From Rhodocytophaga rosea (GTDB lineage Bacteria; Bacteroidota; Bacteroidia; Cytophagales; 172606-1): a stretch of DNA of 64,000 nucleotides. The DNA lies in the NCBI RefSeq assembly GCF_010119975.1, contig NZ_CP048222.1, positions 5,432,501 through 5,496,500 on the forward strand. The letters run 5' to 3'. The notes below the pieces were generated by a model. That model was not told the DNA's origin, did no database searches, and saw nothing but the letters and a program-made list of their open reading frames with translations. Made by a program: the position numbers and the translations under genes. Positions 12,324 through 22,506 of the stretch are shown here, in pieces (the first letter of the stretch is position 1; every line of letters begins with the position of its first letter).

Positions 12324-14696
12324 ATGCTTCTCAATTATTTCACCACCGCCTGGCGCAACCTAGTAAAAAACAAAGTGTACAGCGCCCTGAATATTTTAGG
12401 ACTGGCTGCCGGAATGGGTGTTGCCCTGTTAATTGGTTTATGGGTGCATCATGAGTATTCGTATGACCGGTTTCTTCCCAGTTATGAAAGCCTTTTCCAG
12501 GTACGACGCAATTATGACAGCAATGGCGATACACTCAATTTTACTACTACTTCACTCAAATTAGCCGATGTGCTGCGGAATGAAGTTCCGGAAATTGAAT
12601 ATGTAGCTGAAAGTGAGTATTTCCGTCCGCATGGATTAAAAGTAGGAGAGAAAAAACTATACATGAATGGGGCTGTGATCGGAAATGATTTTTTCAAAAT
12701 GTTTGAGTTTCCCCTGATTCAGGGAAATGCCAATACCGTTTTCAGTGATCCCTATTCTATTGTACTGACCGAATCGACAGCCAGAGCTTTATTCGGGAAT
12801 GAAAATCCAATGGGTAAAACCGTCCGTTTCGATAACGAGAATGATTTAAAAGTAAGCGGAATTGCAAAAGATGTGCCTTCTAATTCTTCTTTGCAATTCA
12901 ATTTTCTGGTGCCATTTAGTTATTACGATGCAACCAGTAGCCGCATAAAAGAAGCCCGTGCCGGCAGTTTTGGCTGGAATTCCTTCCAGATATTTGTAAA
13001 GCTGAAGCCAGGTGTTACGCTCGCACAGGTAGCTTCTAAAATTAAACTAATAGAACATACCGAGAAGGATAATACCAATGCCATGAATTCTTTTGTGGTA
13101 TTACAGCCGCTGAAAAACTGGCACTTATATGGCAATTATGTGAATGGCAAGGAAACGGAAGGATTTATGGAATATGTACGCATGTTCAGCATTATAGGCC
13201 TGTTGGTATTACTGATCGCCTGTATCAATTTTATAAACTTATCTACCGCCCGTTCCTCTACCAGAGCCAGAGAAGTAGGCGTACGTAAGGCAGTAGGTTC
13301 GCAGCGGAAAGACCTGATTTTGCAGTTTCTGGTAGAATCGTTTTTACTCACTTTATTGGCTTTTCTGTTTTCCTTGGTGTTCGTAAGCCTGGCATTGCCC
13401 TCTTTTAATGCGCTCACCGGGAAAGCTATACACATTCCTTTTAACAGCGCTTTATTCTGGTTGCTTATGTCGGGAGGTGTTATTATCACGGCTTTGCTTG
13501 CCGGAAGCCGTCCAGCTTTTTACCTATCCTCATTCAATCCGGTAAAAGTGTTAAAAGGGACTTTTCAGGCAGGGAGAGGTGCCTGGTTATCCCGTAAAAT
13601 TCTGGTCGTGGCACAGTTTAGCTGTTCTATTGCATTGATCATCAGCACTATTATTATTTACCAGCAAATTCAACATGCGAAAAACGGTCCTACTAGGTAT
13701 TCACTAAACCGGCTGATGGCAACAGATATAAATGACGATTTAGGCCGTAATTATACAGCGCTTAAAAATGAACTTCTACAGAAAGGCATTGTCGAAAGTA
13801 TAACAACCGCTTCCAGTCCGGCAACCGATGTCTGGTGGCATTCTGACCTGGACAACTGGTCGCAGAAACAGGCTGGAGAAACGGTTGAAATGGGTGTTAT
13901 TGTTGTGTCTGATGATTACTTCAAAACTATCGGTATGGCCTTGAAAGAGGGCAGAGATTTTACCAGAGGCAATGATACGACCAGCGCTATTTTTAATGAA
14001 GCAGCGATAAAACGGTTGCGTTTAAAAGACCCTGTTGGACAACTGATCACCTTTGATGATAAGCAACTTCATATAGTAGGGGTAGCAAAAGATGCCTTAA
14101 TGATCTCTCCATTTACGCCAGCTGACCCTACTATCTTCATTTCTCAGCCGCGTTCACAAGGGATTATGATGTACCGATTGTCTCCGAACATTAAAACCAG
14201 TGAAGCCATTACGCAACTAACAGCTATATTCAATAAGTATAATCCGTCTTTTCCCTACATATACCAATTCGCCGACCAGGAATATGCAGCTAAGTTTAAT
14301 CTGGAACTGCTAATCGGAAAGCTGGCAGGTATTTTTGCCTCACTGGCTATCTTTATTTCCTGTCTGGGATTATTTGGTCTGGCGGCGTTTACAGCCCAGC
14401 AACGCACCAAAGAAATAGGCATCCGCAAGGTATTAGGCGCTTCTGCGGCTCAACTCTGGCTACTGCTTTCCAAAGATTTTATTTTGCTTGTTGTCCTGAG
14501 TTGCGCCATTGCCTCACCGATAGCATTATATCTGTTACAAAACTGGCTGCAAAAATATGACTACCGCATCCGTATAGGCCCTAGTGTGTTTGTACTGGCT
14601 ACTGCCATAGGGATTCTGATTACCCTCATTACGGTAAGTTATCAGGCGATTAAAGCGGCCTTAGCCAATCCGGTGAAAAGCCTCAGAAATGAATAA
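12324..14696 (+). CDS. MacB/FtsX-type ABC transporter permease, array member 3
   Basis: About 790 residues from the ATG at 12324 (MLLNYFTTAWRN). An in-frame ATG at 12294 would add MNIHKPININ, which no sibling has, so the later start is preferred. The first coupling motif is REVGVRKAVGSQRKDL (~316) and the second TKEIGIRKVLGAS near the C terminus, after the conserved CLGLFGLAAFTAQQR stretch. The second periplasmic domain contains the segment SSPATDVWWHSD, a counterpart of SPTTEVWNTN in member 6, so members 3, 6 and 7 seem closer to each other than to the rest. It is preceded by element S2 and followed by S3. Confidence 0.92.
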   Translation: MLLNYFTTAWRNLVKNKVYSALNILGLAAGMGVALLIGLWVHHEYSYDRFLPSYESLFQVRRNYDSNGDTLNFTTTSLKLADVLRNEVPEIEYVAESEYFRPHGLKVGEKKLYMNGAVIGNDFFKMFEFPLIQGNANTVFSDPYSIVLTESTARALFGNENPMGKTVRFDNENDLKVSGIAKDVPSNSSLQFNFLVPFSYYDATSSRIKEARAGSFGWNSFQIFVKLKPGVTLAQVASKIKLIEHTEKDNTNAMNSFVVLQPLKNWHLYGNYVNGKETEGFMEYVRMFSIIGLLVLLIACINFINLSTARSSTRAREVGVRKAVGSQRKDLILQFLVESFLLTLLAFLFSLVFVSLALPSFNALTGKAIHIPFNSALFWLLMSGGVIITALLAGSRPAFYLSSFNPVKVLKGTFQAGRGAWLSRKILVVAQFSCSIALIISTIIIYQQIQHAKNGPTRYSLNRLMATDINDDLGRNYTALKNELLQKGIVESITTASSPATDVWWHSDLDNWSQKQAGETVEMGVIVVSDDYFKTIGMALKEGRDFTRGNDTTSAIFNEAAIKRLRLKDPVGQLITFDDKQLHIVGVAKDALMISPFTPADPTIFISQPRSQGIMMYRLSPNIKTSEAITQLTAIFNKYNPSFPYIYQFADQEYAAKFNLELLIGKLAGIFASLAIFISCLGLFGLAAFTAQQRTKEIGIRKVLGASAAQLWLLLSKDFILLVVLSCAIASPIALYLLQNWLQKYDYRIRIGPSVFVLATAIGILITLITVSYQAIKAALANPVKSLRNE

Positions 14697-14703
14697 ACTA
14701 CAA

Positions 14704-14778
14704 TCTGAATTGATTATTCAGATGCAACCATTCATATATTCTGATAATCCTTTGATCTGTGTAATCCAGGTTCCAGAT
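14704..14778. repeat. Intercistronic element, degenerate copy S3
   Basis: The right end keeps TGTGTAATCCAGGTTCCAGA, as in other copies. The left end (TCTGAATTGATTATTCAGA) has lost the GGAACC part. It sits in the 99-bp gap between permeases 3 and 4. Confidence 0.55.
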
Positions 14779-14795
14779 AATAAACATAAAATGAT

Positions 14796-17197
14796 ATGCT
14801 AAAAAATTATATAACTGTTGCCTTGAGAAATATAAGCCGGCATAAAGGCTATACCTTCTTAAATGTTTCCGGGCTGGCCGTAGGCATTGCCTCCTGCATC
14901 ATCATCTTTTTCTTTATCCGGAATGAACTAAGCTATGACACCTACCACCAGGATGCCGACCGCATTTACAGAGTAGCCATAGATATCCGGGGCAAGGCAG
15001 ACAACCGGATGTTTGCACAGACTTCGGCTCCACTGGTGCATGCCTTGAAAAAAGATTTTCCACAGGTAGAAGAGGCTGTTCAATTGTGGCGGTGGAACAG
15101 CCTGCTGGTAAAATACGGGGAGGAAAAGAGCTTTTATGAAGATAATTTTTTCCTCACTACGCCTGAAGTTTTCAATGTATTTACCATTCCTCTTCTGAAA
15201 GGTGATGCCAGAACTGCCCTAAGCCGCCCTTCGACAGTAGTAATTGCCGAAGAAACTGCCCGTAAATACTTTGGCAAAGAAGATCCCATTGGAAAGACGC
15301 TGAAAGTGAATGATGCAGCCTATGAAGTAACAGGCGTGATGGCAAAATTAACTGACAACAGCCATCTGAAATTCAATATACTTACCTCATTAGCTACCCT
15401 GGAAAAAGAAAAATGGTACCAGGAAACAGCCTCAAACTGGTTTTCTACGATGTTTCTTACCTATATAAAAGTAATAGAAAACGTAGATATGGCTCAGTTC
15501 AATAAGCAGATTGCAACAGCAGCTAATTCATATGTAGGGGCCAGCTAAAAGAATGGGGTACAGCCTTTGTTTATTTTCTTCAGCCAGTAAAAGACATTCA
15601 TCTGCATTCTAACCTGAGCGGTGAGGCAGAAGTACCTGGAAATGCTATTAATGTGTATATTCTTTCCGTGGTAGGTATTCTGATTATACTCATCGCTTCC
15701 TTAAACTATATCAATCTTACCACCGCACAAGCTGCTAACCGGGCCAAAGAAGTGGGCGTTCGTAAAGTGGTAGGCGCTTCCAGAATGCCATTGATCTTTC
15801 AGTTTGTTTCCGAGTCTTTATTACAAACGGTATCTGCATTGATTCTGGCTGCAGGTATCATGTATATAGTCCGTCCTTTATTTGAACAGCTATCTGGAAT
15901 AAGCATCGATCTGGCTCAGGTCATCTCACCTCAGTTTGTAGGAAGCCTTATTGGCATTACTTTTATAGTAGGCGTAATGGCGGCTATATATCCGGCTCTG
16001 TTCCTGTCGTCTTTCCGACCTATATCTGTACTCAAAGGAAAAATCAGTATGGGCGCAAAAGGAAGCACCTTGCGTAAGGTGCTGGTGGTATGCCAGTTTA
16101 GTATTTCCCTGATGCTTATGGTAGGCACTATTATGGTGTACCGGCAACTCAACTTTATGAAAGATCAGAACCTGGGTTTTTCTAAAGAACAGGTAGTCGT
16201 ACTTCCGGTTAGGGGTGGGGCTTCCATCCGGGAGAATTATGAAGTGATTAAGAGTGAATTTAAAAATCATACTTCTATTACAGATGCTGCTGCTTCTGCC
16301 AGTGTACCAGGGAGAAGAGTTGAGAATTTTGCCGTTTCACTGCTGGGAGAAGCCGACGATAAAGGCCAGTCTATGTACTACCTGTTTGTAGATTTTGACT
16401 TTCTGAAGCTATACAATATTGGTACGGTTGCTGGTCGGGCATTTGATAAAAACATTATCACAGATGCCGAAAATGCGTTTATGATCAATGAAACGGCATT
16501 AAAAGCCTTCGGCTGGGTTTTACCGGAAGAAGCGATCGGTAAAAAGCTGGGTGCCGGTTTTGGCCGTAATGGCGAAATTATTGGGGTATATAAAGATTTT
16601 CATTACCGTTCCCTGCAAGCACCCATTGAACCGCTTATCATGGCCGTAAATGTAGACAGGCTCAATCATATCAGCTTAAAAGTGCAAACCAAAGACTTGC
16701 CAGCTACGATGGCTTTTGTGGAAAAAAAGTGGCAGGAGTTGTTTCCAAACCATCCCTATGAATATTTCTTCCTGGACGAAGAGTTCAATAAACAATATGC
16801 GGCTGATGAAAAAATTGGCCGGACTTTCCTTGTATTTACCAGCATAGCCATTTGTGTCGCTTGCCTGGGTTTATTTGGCTTAGCTACTTTCACAGCCGAG
16901 CAGCGAACCAAAGAAATCGGCGTACGCAAGGTATTAGGGGCTTCTGCCTCCAATATTGTATTGCTGCTTTCTACCGATTTTACTAAGCTTGTACTCATCG
17001 CTTTTCTGATTGCTACGCCAGTATCGTATGTGCTAATTAATAAATGGTTGGAAAATTTTGCCTCCAGAATTGAAGTAGGGTGGGATGCTTTTATTATAGC
17101 CGGCATTCTGGTATTTATTATTGCTTTACTCACTGTAAGTTATCAGTCCCTCAAAGCTGCCCTGATGAATCCGGTAAAAAGTTTAAGAAATGAATAA
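14796..17197 (+). pseudogene. MacB/FtsX-type ABC permease, array member 4, broken by one frameshift
   Basis: The frame opening at 14796 (MLKNYITVALRN) encodes the N-terminal helix and first periplasmic domain, then stops at 15548. The remainder is open in the -1 frame through to 17197. In that frame, sequence from 15542 reads QLKEWGTAFVYFLQPVKDIH, the expected continuation, so the two pieces belong to one ~800-residue permease. The switch maps to GTAGGGGCC at 15535-15542; one extra G would restore a single frame. The second part holds the coupling motifs KEVGVRKVVGAS (~318 of the joined protein) and TKEIGVRKVLGAS and ends NPVKSLRNE. Both halves keep clean family sequence, so the lesion is recent or is a sequencing error. 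Confidence 0.85.
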
Positions 17198-17202
17198 AAA
17201 TG

Positions 17203-17304
17203 GTCTGAACCAAGATTTATTGGATGTTAGGATTAGCAGGATTTTATGAATTTACACAACCTAATCCTGAAAATCCTTTAATCCATGTAATCCAGGTTCC
17301 AGAC
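17203..17304. repeat. Intercistronic inverted-end element, copy S4
   Basis: GTCTGAACC at the left end and GGTTCCAGAC at the right end. The interior shares long runs with S10 (33546-33647), including GGATTAGCAGGATT and ACACAACCTAATCCTGAAAA, with only scattered substitutions. Confidence 0.78.
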
Positions 17305-17328
17305 AAGACAAATAAAATATAAAATAAT

Positions 17329-19707
17329 ATGCTAAAGAACTATATAACCATCGCCCTCCGAAATATCAGTAAACACCGGGTATATACCTTGCTGAATGTG
17401 TCTGGCTTAGCCGTAAGCCTGGCCGTAGCTACTTTAATTATGCTGTATGTAAAGCAGGAGCATAGTTACGACCGGTGGATTCCCAATGCAGAAAATGTGT
17501 ATAGGGTATACCGGTATTGGGCACCTTATGGCAGCGCCTGGACACCGCCGCCACTCGGCCATACAATTAAACAAGAGTTTGGCGAAATTCAGGCGGCTAC
17601 CAGGTTAAGCAATGATGGAAAGGTATTGCTGACTACCCAAGCCAATAAATCTTTATATACACCCTTAGCCGTTTCAACGGACAGCAATTTTCTGGCAGTG
17701 TTCAAATTGCCTCTGCTTCATGGAGATGCAGGAACTGCCTTGTTGCAGCCCTATTCTGTTGTACTCAACAGTGAATTAGCGATTAGATTGTATGGCAACA
17801 CTAATCCGGTGGGCCAAACGCTTCGGGTAAACAATAAAAAAGATTATAAAATAACCGGAATACTGGCTCCTTATGCCGGCAAAACCCATCTGGAAGCAGA
17901 ATTATATTATACAGATCCGGATTCCTACTATTATGCCTGGGATGGCAATGATCCAACCACGTATGTATCCCTGCATCCGCAGACCAATATAGCGAAGCTG
18001 GAAAATAAAGTGACGGCTTTAATAAATGAGTTCGTAAAAGAAGAAAGAAAGAAATACAATACAAATATTGGCGAACTGCCTCAATGGCGTTTTCAACCGG
18101 TAAGTGATGTGCATTTGTATTCTACCCAGATGAACGGGCCGTTTGTAGTAAAAGGCAATTACCAGAATTCAATTATACTGGGAACAGTAGCTATTGTGAT
18201 CCTGCTTATTGCCAGCATCAATTACATGAACCTGGCTACTGCCCAGGCTGGCAAACGGGCCAGAGAAGTGGGCATACGTAAAGTATCCGGTGCCAATAGA
18301 AGAGAACTGGTTTTCCAGTTTTTATCCGAAGCCAGTTTACAAAGTCTCACCGCCATTCCTCTGGTGATCTTACTGGCTACTGTATTTCTACCTGCCTTCA
18401 ACGTTGTTACAGACCGGAATCTGGTGCTGGGATGGAATGAATGGCTGCAAGTGGGTGGATATTTAATCGCCTTAGTGTTGCTGCTTGGCATATTGTCTGG
18501 CTTGTATCCGGCTTTCTTTTTATCGGCATACCGGCCGGTAGAGGTATTAAAAGGCAAATTCAGTCACCAGAACCGGGGGCAGTTTTTACGGAGAAGTCTG
18601 GTCATTATGCAGTTTGCTATGGCCATTACGGTAGCCATTGTGATGACCTTTATTTACCGGCAGGTGCAGTATATGCAGGATCAGGAACTGGGTTTTTCTT
18701 CTGATCAGACTTTAGTAGTTCGCATCAATACACCCGAATCTGTAGATAAAATTCAGGCTTTAAAAGGAGAAATGCAGCAGAATCCTCATATTTCTGCTGT
18801 AACAACAGCTTCCAGCCTTCCGGGTACGTTTGCTCCCGATAATATGTTCAAACTGGCCGGCGAACAGGAAGACCACCTGGCCCATATGTTCTGGGTGGAC
18901 CCGGATTATGTAAAAACATTAGGTCTGCAACTGGCACAGGGACAATTTTTCTCATGGTCGGATTATACCGATACGACCGGCCGTTCCTTTGTGGTGAATG
19001 AAGCATTTGTTAAAGAGTATAACCTGAAAAATCCGGTAGGTCACCAGATAGGTCTCAGCGGTCAGGAAAAAATGGGTACTATCATTGGCGTTGTAAAAGA
19101 CTTTCATTTTCAGAGCCTGGCTTCAGAAATTCAGCCAATGATTCTGCTGGGCAATGTTAAATCCAGAGGTGCTTCTTATGCGGCTATCCGGATGAATACA
19201 AAAGAGATACGTTCTACTGTAGCCTACATAGAAAAAATATGGAAACAAGTAGAACCTATACATCCCATCCAGTATACTTTCCTCAACGACGATTTTGCCC
19301 AGCTTTATGATGACCAGGTCCGTTTGGGACAAACGCTGCTTTACACCACTTTACTTACAATTTTCATTGCTGCCTTAGGTTTATTTGGATTAGCTTCTTT
19401 TATGGCCGAACAACGGGTGAAAGAAATTGGCGTACGGAAAGTGCTGGGTGCCTCAGTCAGCCAGCTGGTTGTATTGCTAGGCAAAGATTTTCTGAAACTT
19501 GTATTTATTGCCGGAGTGGTGGCTGTGCCTTTTGCCATCTGGATTACCAGAGAATGGCTATCCAATTTTGCTTATAGTATTCCTATCAGTGTAATGCCCT
19601 TTGTATTAGCCATAGGCGCTTCTCTGCTGATTGCCGCCTTAACCGTGAGCGGAAGAGCCATTAAAGCAGCCTTATTGAATCCGGTGAAAAGTTTGAGAAA
19701 CGAATAA
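17329..19707 (+). CDS. MacB/FtsX-type ABC transporter permease, array member 5
   Basis: 792 residues, MLKNYITIALRNISKH start. The N-terminal helix is ~22-42. The first periplasmic domain is rich in Tyr and Trp (VYRVYRYWAPYGSAW). Coupling motif 1 reads REVGIRKVSGANRREL (~312), with Ser where siblings have Leu or Val before GA. Motif 2 reads VKEIGVRKVLGAS in a QRVKEIG context instead of the usual QRTKEIG. The C terminus is NPVKSLRNE. The first 20 residues resemble those of member 4 just upstream, which suggests local duplication. It is separated from member 4 by element S4 and from member 6 by S5. Confidence 0.92.
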   Translation: MLKNYITIALRNISKHRVYTLLNVSGLAVSLAVATLIMLYVKQEHSYDRWIPNAENVYRVYRYWAPYGSAWTPPPLGHTIKQEFGEIQAATRLSNDGKVLLTTQANKSLYTPLAVSTDSNFLAVFKLPLLHGDAGTALLQPYSVVLNSELAIRLYGNTNPVGQTLRVNNKKDYKITGILAPYAGKTHLEAELYYTDPDSYYYAWDGNDPTTYVSLHPQTNIAKLENKVTALINEFVKEERKKYNTNIGELPQWRFQPVSDVHLYSTQMNGPFVVKGNYQNSIILGTVAIVILLIASINYMNLATAQAGKRAREVGIRKVSGANRRELVFQFLSEASLQSLTAIPLVILLATVFLPAFNVVTDRNLVLGWNEWLQVGGYLIALVLLLGILSGLYPAFFLSAYRPVEVLKGKFSHQNRGQFLRRSLVIMQFAMAITVAIVMTFIYRQVQYMQDQELGFSSDQTLVVRINTPESVDKIQALKGEMQQNPHISAVTTASSLPGTFAPDNMFKLAGEQEDHLAHMFWVDPDYVKTLGLQLAQGQFFSWSDYTDTTGRSFVVNEAFVKEYNLKNPVGHQIGLSGQEKMGTIIGVVKDFHFQSLASEIQPMILLGNVKSRGASYAAIRMNTKEIRSTVAYIEKIWKQVEPIHPIQYTFLNDDFAQLYDDQVRLGQTLLYTTLLTIFIAALGLFGLASFMAEQRVKEIGVRKVLGASVSQLVVLLGKDFLKLVFIAGVVAVPFAIWITREWLSNFAYSIPISVMPFVLAIGASLLIAALTVSGRAIKAALLNPVKSLRNE

Positions 19708-19808
19708 GTCTGTACCGAAGATTACGCAGATTAAAATGATGAACTGGCTAAAATCTACCAATAGAAAATCCTGTTAATCGTCTAATCCGATAAATCCTGG
19801 TTCCAGAC
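19708..19808. repeat. Intercistronic inverted-end element, copy S5
   Basis: GTCTGTACC at the left and GGTTCCAGAC at the right, with CCTGTTAATCGTCTAATCCG inside. It fills most of the 142-bp gap between permeases 5 and 6. Confidence 0.72.
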
Positions 19809-19849
19809 CAAAAATAGAAATATACAATTATATATACCTTATTAAAACC

Positions 19850-22234
19850 ATGCTACGCAATTATCTTACTGTCTCTTTCCGGAACCTGCTTAAGCACAAA
19901 GTTTACTCGTTCCTCAATATTGGTGGATTATCTGTTGGCATGGCGGTAGCTATGCTCATTGGACTATGGATGTACGATGAGTTTTCCTATAACCGCTACC
20001 ATAAAAATTATGACCGCATTGCCCGGGTGATGCAGCATAATATTTATAATGGAAACAAAGAAAGCCAGGTATCCAATCCAGCCAAGATGGCTGAAGAAAT
20101 ACTAGCTAATTATGGAAGCGATTTTAAGTATGTGCTGCAATCTTCCTGGACGAATACGCATATTCTCAAGTATGGCGATAAAACGCTTTCTACCTTTGGA
20201 AACTATTTTGAACCAGCGGTAACCGACATGTTATCGCTGAGAATGCTGAAAGGCACACGGAATGGCTTACAAGACCCATATTCTGTTCTGCTTTCCGAAT
20301 CGGTGGCTAAAGCTGTTTTTGGCAATGCCGATCCTATGAATAAAGTGATTAAGTTGAATAATAAGTACGATGTAAAAGTTACCGGTGTATATGAGGATAT
20401 ACCTTATAATTCAGAGTTTAGAGAGTTGAATATACTCTTACCCTGGGAATTATACCTGATCCATAACGACTGGATTCAGAAAATGAACGATCCCTGGGAC
20501 AGTAACTTCACCCAGACTTTTGCCCAGCTTGCTGAACATGCAGATGTAGACCAGGTGTCAGCTAAGATTAAAAATGTAAAATATAATAAAATAAACCAGG
20601 AAGATAAGCGGTACAAGCCAGAAGTTTTTCTGCATCCGATGAACAAATGGCATTTATACTCGGAGTTTAAAAATGGCGTAAATGTAGGCGGACGGATTCA
20701 GTTTGTGCGCCTTTTCGGAATAATCGGAATATTTGTGCTGCTCCTGGCCTGTATCAACTTTATGAATCTGGCTACTGCCCGCTCCGAAAAACGGGCGAAA
20801 GAGGTAGGCATCCGCAAAACCCTGGGTTCTATCCGGGAGCAGTTGATTTTTCAGTTTTTTAGTGAATCGGTATTGGTATCTGTATTGGCCTTCTTTCTGG
20901 CCTTGTTTCTTGTACAATTCTCCCTGCCTTTTTTCAATGAAGTCGCCGACAAAAAAATGACAGTTTTGTGGCTGAATCCCTTGTTCTGGCTGGCAAGTAT
21001 TAGCTTTATTCTACTTACTGGTATCATTGCCGGCAGTTACCCGGCTTTGTATTTATCTTCTTTTCAGCCGGTAAAAGTACTGAAAGGCACCTTCCGGGCA
21101 GGTCGTTTTGCGGCTATTCCCAGGAAAGCATTGGTCGTATTACAGTTTACGGTTTCGGTTACTTTAATTATCGGCACCATTGTTGTCTTCCGCCAGATTC
21201 AGCATGCCAAGAACCGTCCCATTGGCTACGACCGGAATGGCCTGATCCAGGTGGATGTTATTATACCGGAAATTCATAATCATTTTGAAGTGGTACGAAC
21301 CGAGTTAAAATCGCAAGGTGCCATCGTAGAGATGACTGAATCTACCAGTCCTACCACAGAAGTTTGGAATACAAATGGTGGGTTTAACTGGGAAGGCAAA
21401 GACCCTAACCTGGCTATTGATTTTCCTAATTCTGGCGTAACGTATGAATTTGGCAAAACCGTTGGCTGGCAATTTAAAGAAGGCCGGGATTTTTCCAGGG
21501 ATTTTGCCACCGATTCTGCTGCATTTGTAATCAATGAGGCGATGGTAAAATTTATCGGGTTAAAAAATCCGGTAGGTACCCAGATCAAGTGGAATAATAA
21601 GCCATTTACGATTATTGGTGTCATCAAAGATATGGTAGTACAATCACCCTATCAGCCGGTACGGGCTTCTTTGTTTCACCTGTCTAATGACGGGGGAAAT
21701 GTAATACTGGCGAAGCTAAATCCGGCTAAAACAGCCAGAGAATCACTGGCTAAAATTGAACAGGTTTTTAAAAAATATAATCCGGCATCACCCTTTGAAT
21801 ACAAATTTGTAGATGAGCAATATGCCAAGAAGTTTGGTGACGAAGAACGTATTGGTAAACTGGCTGGTGTATTTGCCGGATTAGCCATTTTAATCAGTTG
21901 CCTGGGCTTGTTTGGCCTGGCATCCTTCACGGCCGAGCAGCGCATTAAAGAAATCGGGGTACGTAAAGTGCTTGGCGCTTCGGTAATGGATTTATGGCTG
22001 CTGCTTTCCAAAGATTTTGTGCGCTTAGTCATTGTCTCCCTGCTGGTGGCCATTCCCATTGCCTATTTCCTGATGTACACCTGGTTGCAGCGGTACGAAT
22101 ACCGTTCTGGAATTTCGTGGTGGATTTTTGCTATGGCGGCCATCGGCGCATTGTTGATTACCCTATTAACCGTAAGCTATCAGGCCATTAAAGCGGCTTT
22201 AGCTAATCCGGTAAAAAGTTTACGCAATGAGTAA
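19850..22234 (+). CDS. MacB/FtsX-type ABC transporter permease, array member 6
   Basis: 794 residues, MLRNYLTVSFRN start. It is clearly the nearest paralogue of member 7, which follows it: both share LLACINFMNLATARSEKR, the C-terminal part SCLGLFGLASFTAEQRIKEI, a long WHLYSEFK(N/D)G segment before the first FtsX block, and a MYxWL(Q/S)xYxYRS stretch near the end. Coupling motifs are KEVGIRKTLGSIREQL (~317) and IKEIGVRKVLGAS. It is probably the last gene of the first transcription unit: a strong hairpin (S6) follows, and then a new regulatory block drives member 7. Confidence 0.92.
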   Translation: MLRNYLTVSFRNLLKHKVYSFLNIGGLSVGMAVAMLIGLWMYDEFSYNRYHKNYDRIARVMQHNIYNGNKESQVSNPAKMAEEILANYGSDFKYVLQSSWTNTHILKYGDKTLSTFGNYFEPAVTDMLSLRMLKGTRNGLQDPYSVLLSESVAKAVFGNADPMNKVIKLNNKYDVKVTGVYEDIPYNSEFRELNILLPWELYLIHNDWIQKMNDPWDSNFTQTFAQLAEHADVDQVSAKIKNVKYNKINQEDKRYKPEVFLHPMNKWHLYSEFKNGVNVGGRIQFVRLFGIIGIFVLLLACINFMNLATARSEKRAKEVGIRKTLGSIREQLIFQFFSESVLVSVLAFFLALFLVQFSLPFFNEVADKKMTVLWLNPLFWLASISFILLTGIIAGSYPALYLSSFQPVKVLKGTFRAGRFAAIPRKALVVLQFTVSVTLIIGTIVVFRQIQHAKNRPIGYDRNGLIQVDVIIPEIHNHFEVVRTELKSQGAIVEMTESTSPTTEVWNTNGGFNWEGKDPNLAIDFPNSGVTYEFGKTVGWQFKEGRDFSRDFATDSAAFVINEAMVKFIGLKNPVGTQIKWNNKPFTIIGVIKDMVVQSPYQPVRASLFHLSNDGGNVILAKLNPAKTARESLAKIEQVFKKYNPASPFEYKFVDEQYAKKFGDEERIGKLAGVFAGLAILISCLGLFGLASFTAEQRIKEIGVRKVLGASVMDLWLLLSKDFVRLVIVSLLVAIPIAYFLMYTWLQRYEYRSGISWWIFAMAAIGALLITLLTVSYQAIKAALANPVKSLRNE

Positions 22235-22240
22235 GGTTTG

Positions 22241-22322
22241 GACCGCAGATGACACAGCTTTTTTTGATAAAATAGGATAAAAAGAAAACTTATTCATCCT
22301 TTCATCTGTGTCGTCTGCGGTC
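22241..22322. repeat. Long perfect-arm hairpin S6 after permease 6
   Basis: GACCGCAGATGACACAG (22241-22257) pairs with CTGTGTCGTCTGCGGTC (22306-22322), 17 bp with one G-T wobble. A T-run follows the left arm, not the right arm. Its outer words match S11 (GGACCGCAGATGAC), so it belongs to a second variety of the spacer family. It could act as a terminator or RNA-stability element between two transcription units. Confidence 0.75.
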
Positions 22323-22332
22323 GAGATTTTAC

Positions 22333-22369
22333 TGTTCATCAACGTGCAATGAGTGTTCATTTCCGGACA
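22333..22369. promoter_or_regulatory. Tandem dyad upstream activating sites for permease 7
   Basis: Two 16-bp dyads lie 21 bp apart, two helical turns: TGTTC-N6-GTGCA at 22333-22348 and TGTTC-N6-GGACA at 22354-22369. The second extends to GTGTTC-N6-GGACAC. About 35 of 40 bases match the block at 25998-26037. Tandem phased dyads well upstream of a -24/-12 promoter are typical of sigma54 enhancer-binding proteins, but the binding protein is not encoded in this window. Confidence 0.6.
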
Positions 22370-22434
22370 CATTTGTGGATAGTTTGCTCCTGAATTTGAG
22401 ATGTAAATAATTGATTTTTAATATTTTAATTTAA

Positions 22435-22450
22435 GGGCAGATTTATTGTG
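22435..22450 (+). promoter_or_regulatory. Sigma54-like -24/-12 promoter of permease 7
   Basis: GGCAG (from 22436) and TTGTG (to 22450) form GG-N10-GT, close to the sigma54 consensus TGGCAC-N5-TTGC, with T instead of C at -12. The 14-base string GGCAGATTTATTGT recurs unchanged at 26102. It would start RNA near 22461, about 46 bases before the gene. It lies 66 bp past the tandem dyads. Confidence 0.5.
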
Positions 22451-22506
22451 ATGCTAGTTGGCACCGGCTGAAAATGATTGATTAATACATTCATCCCTGT
22501 ACCATT

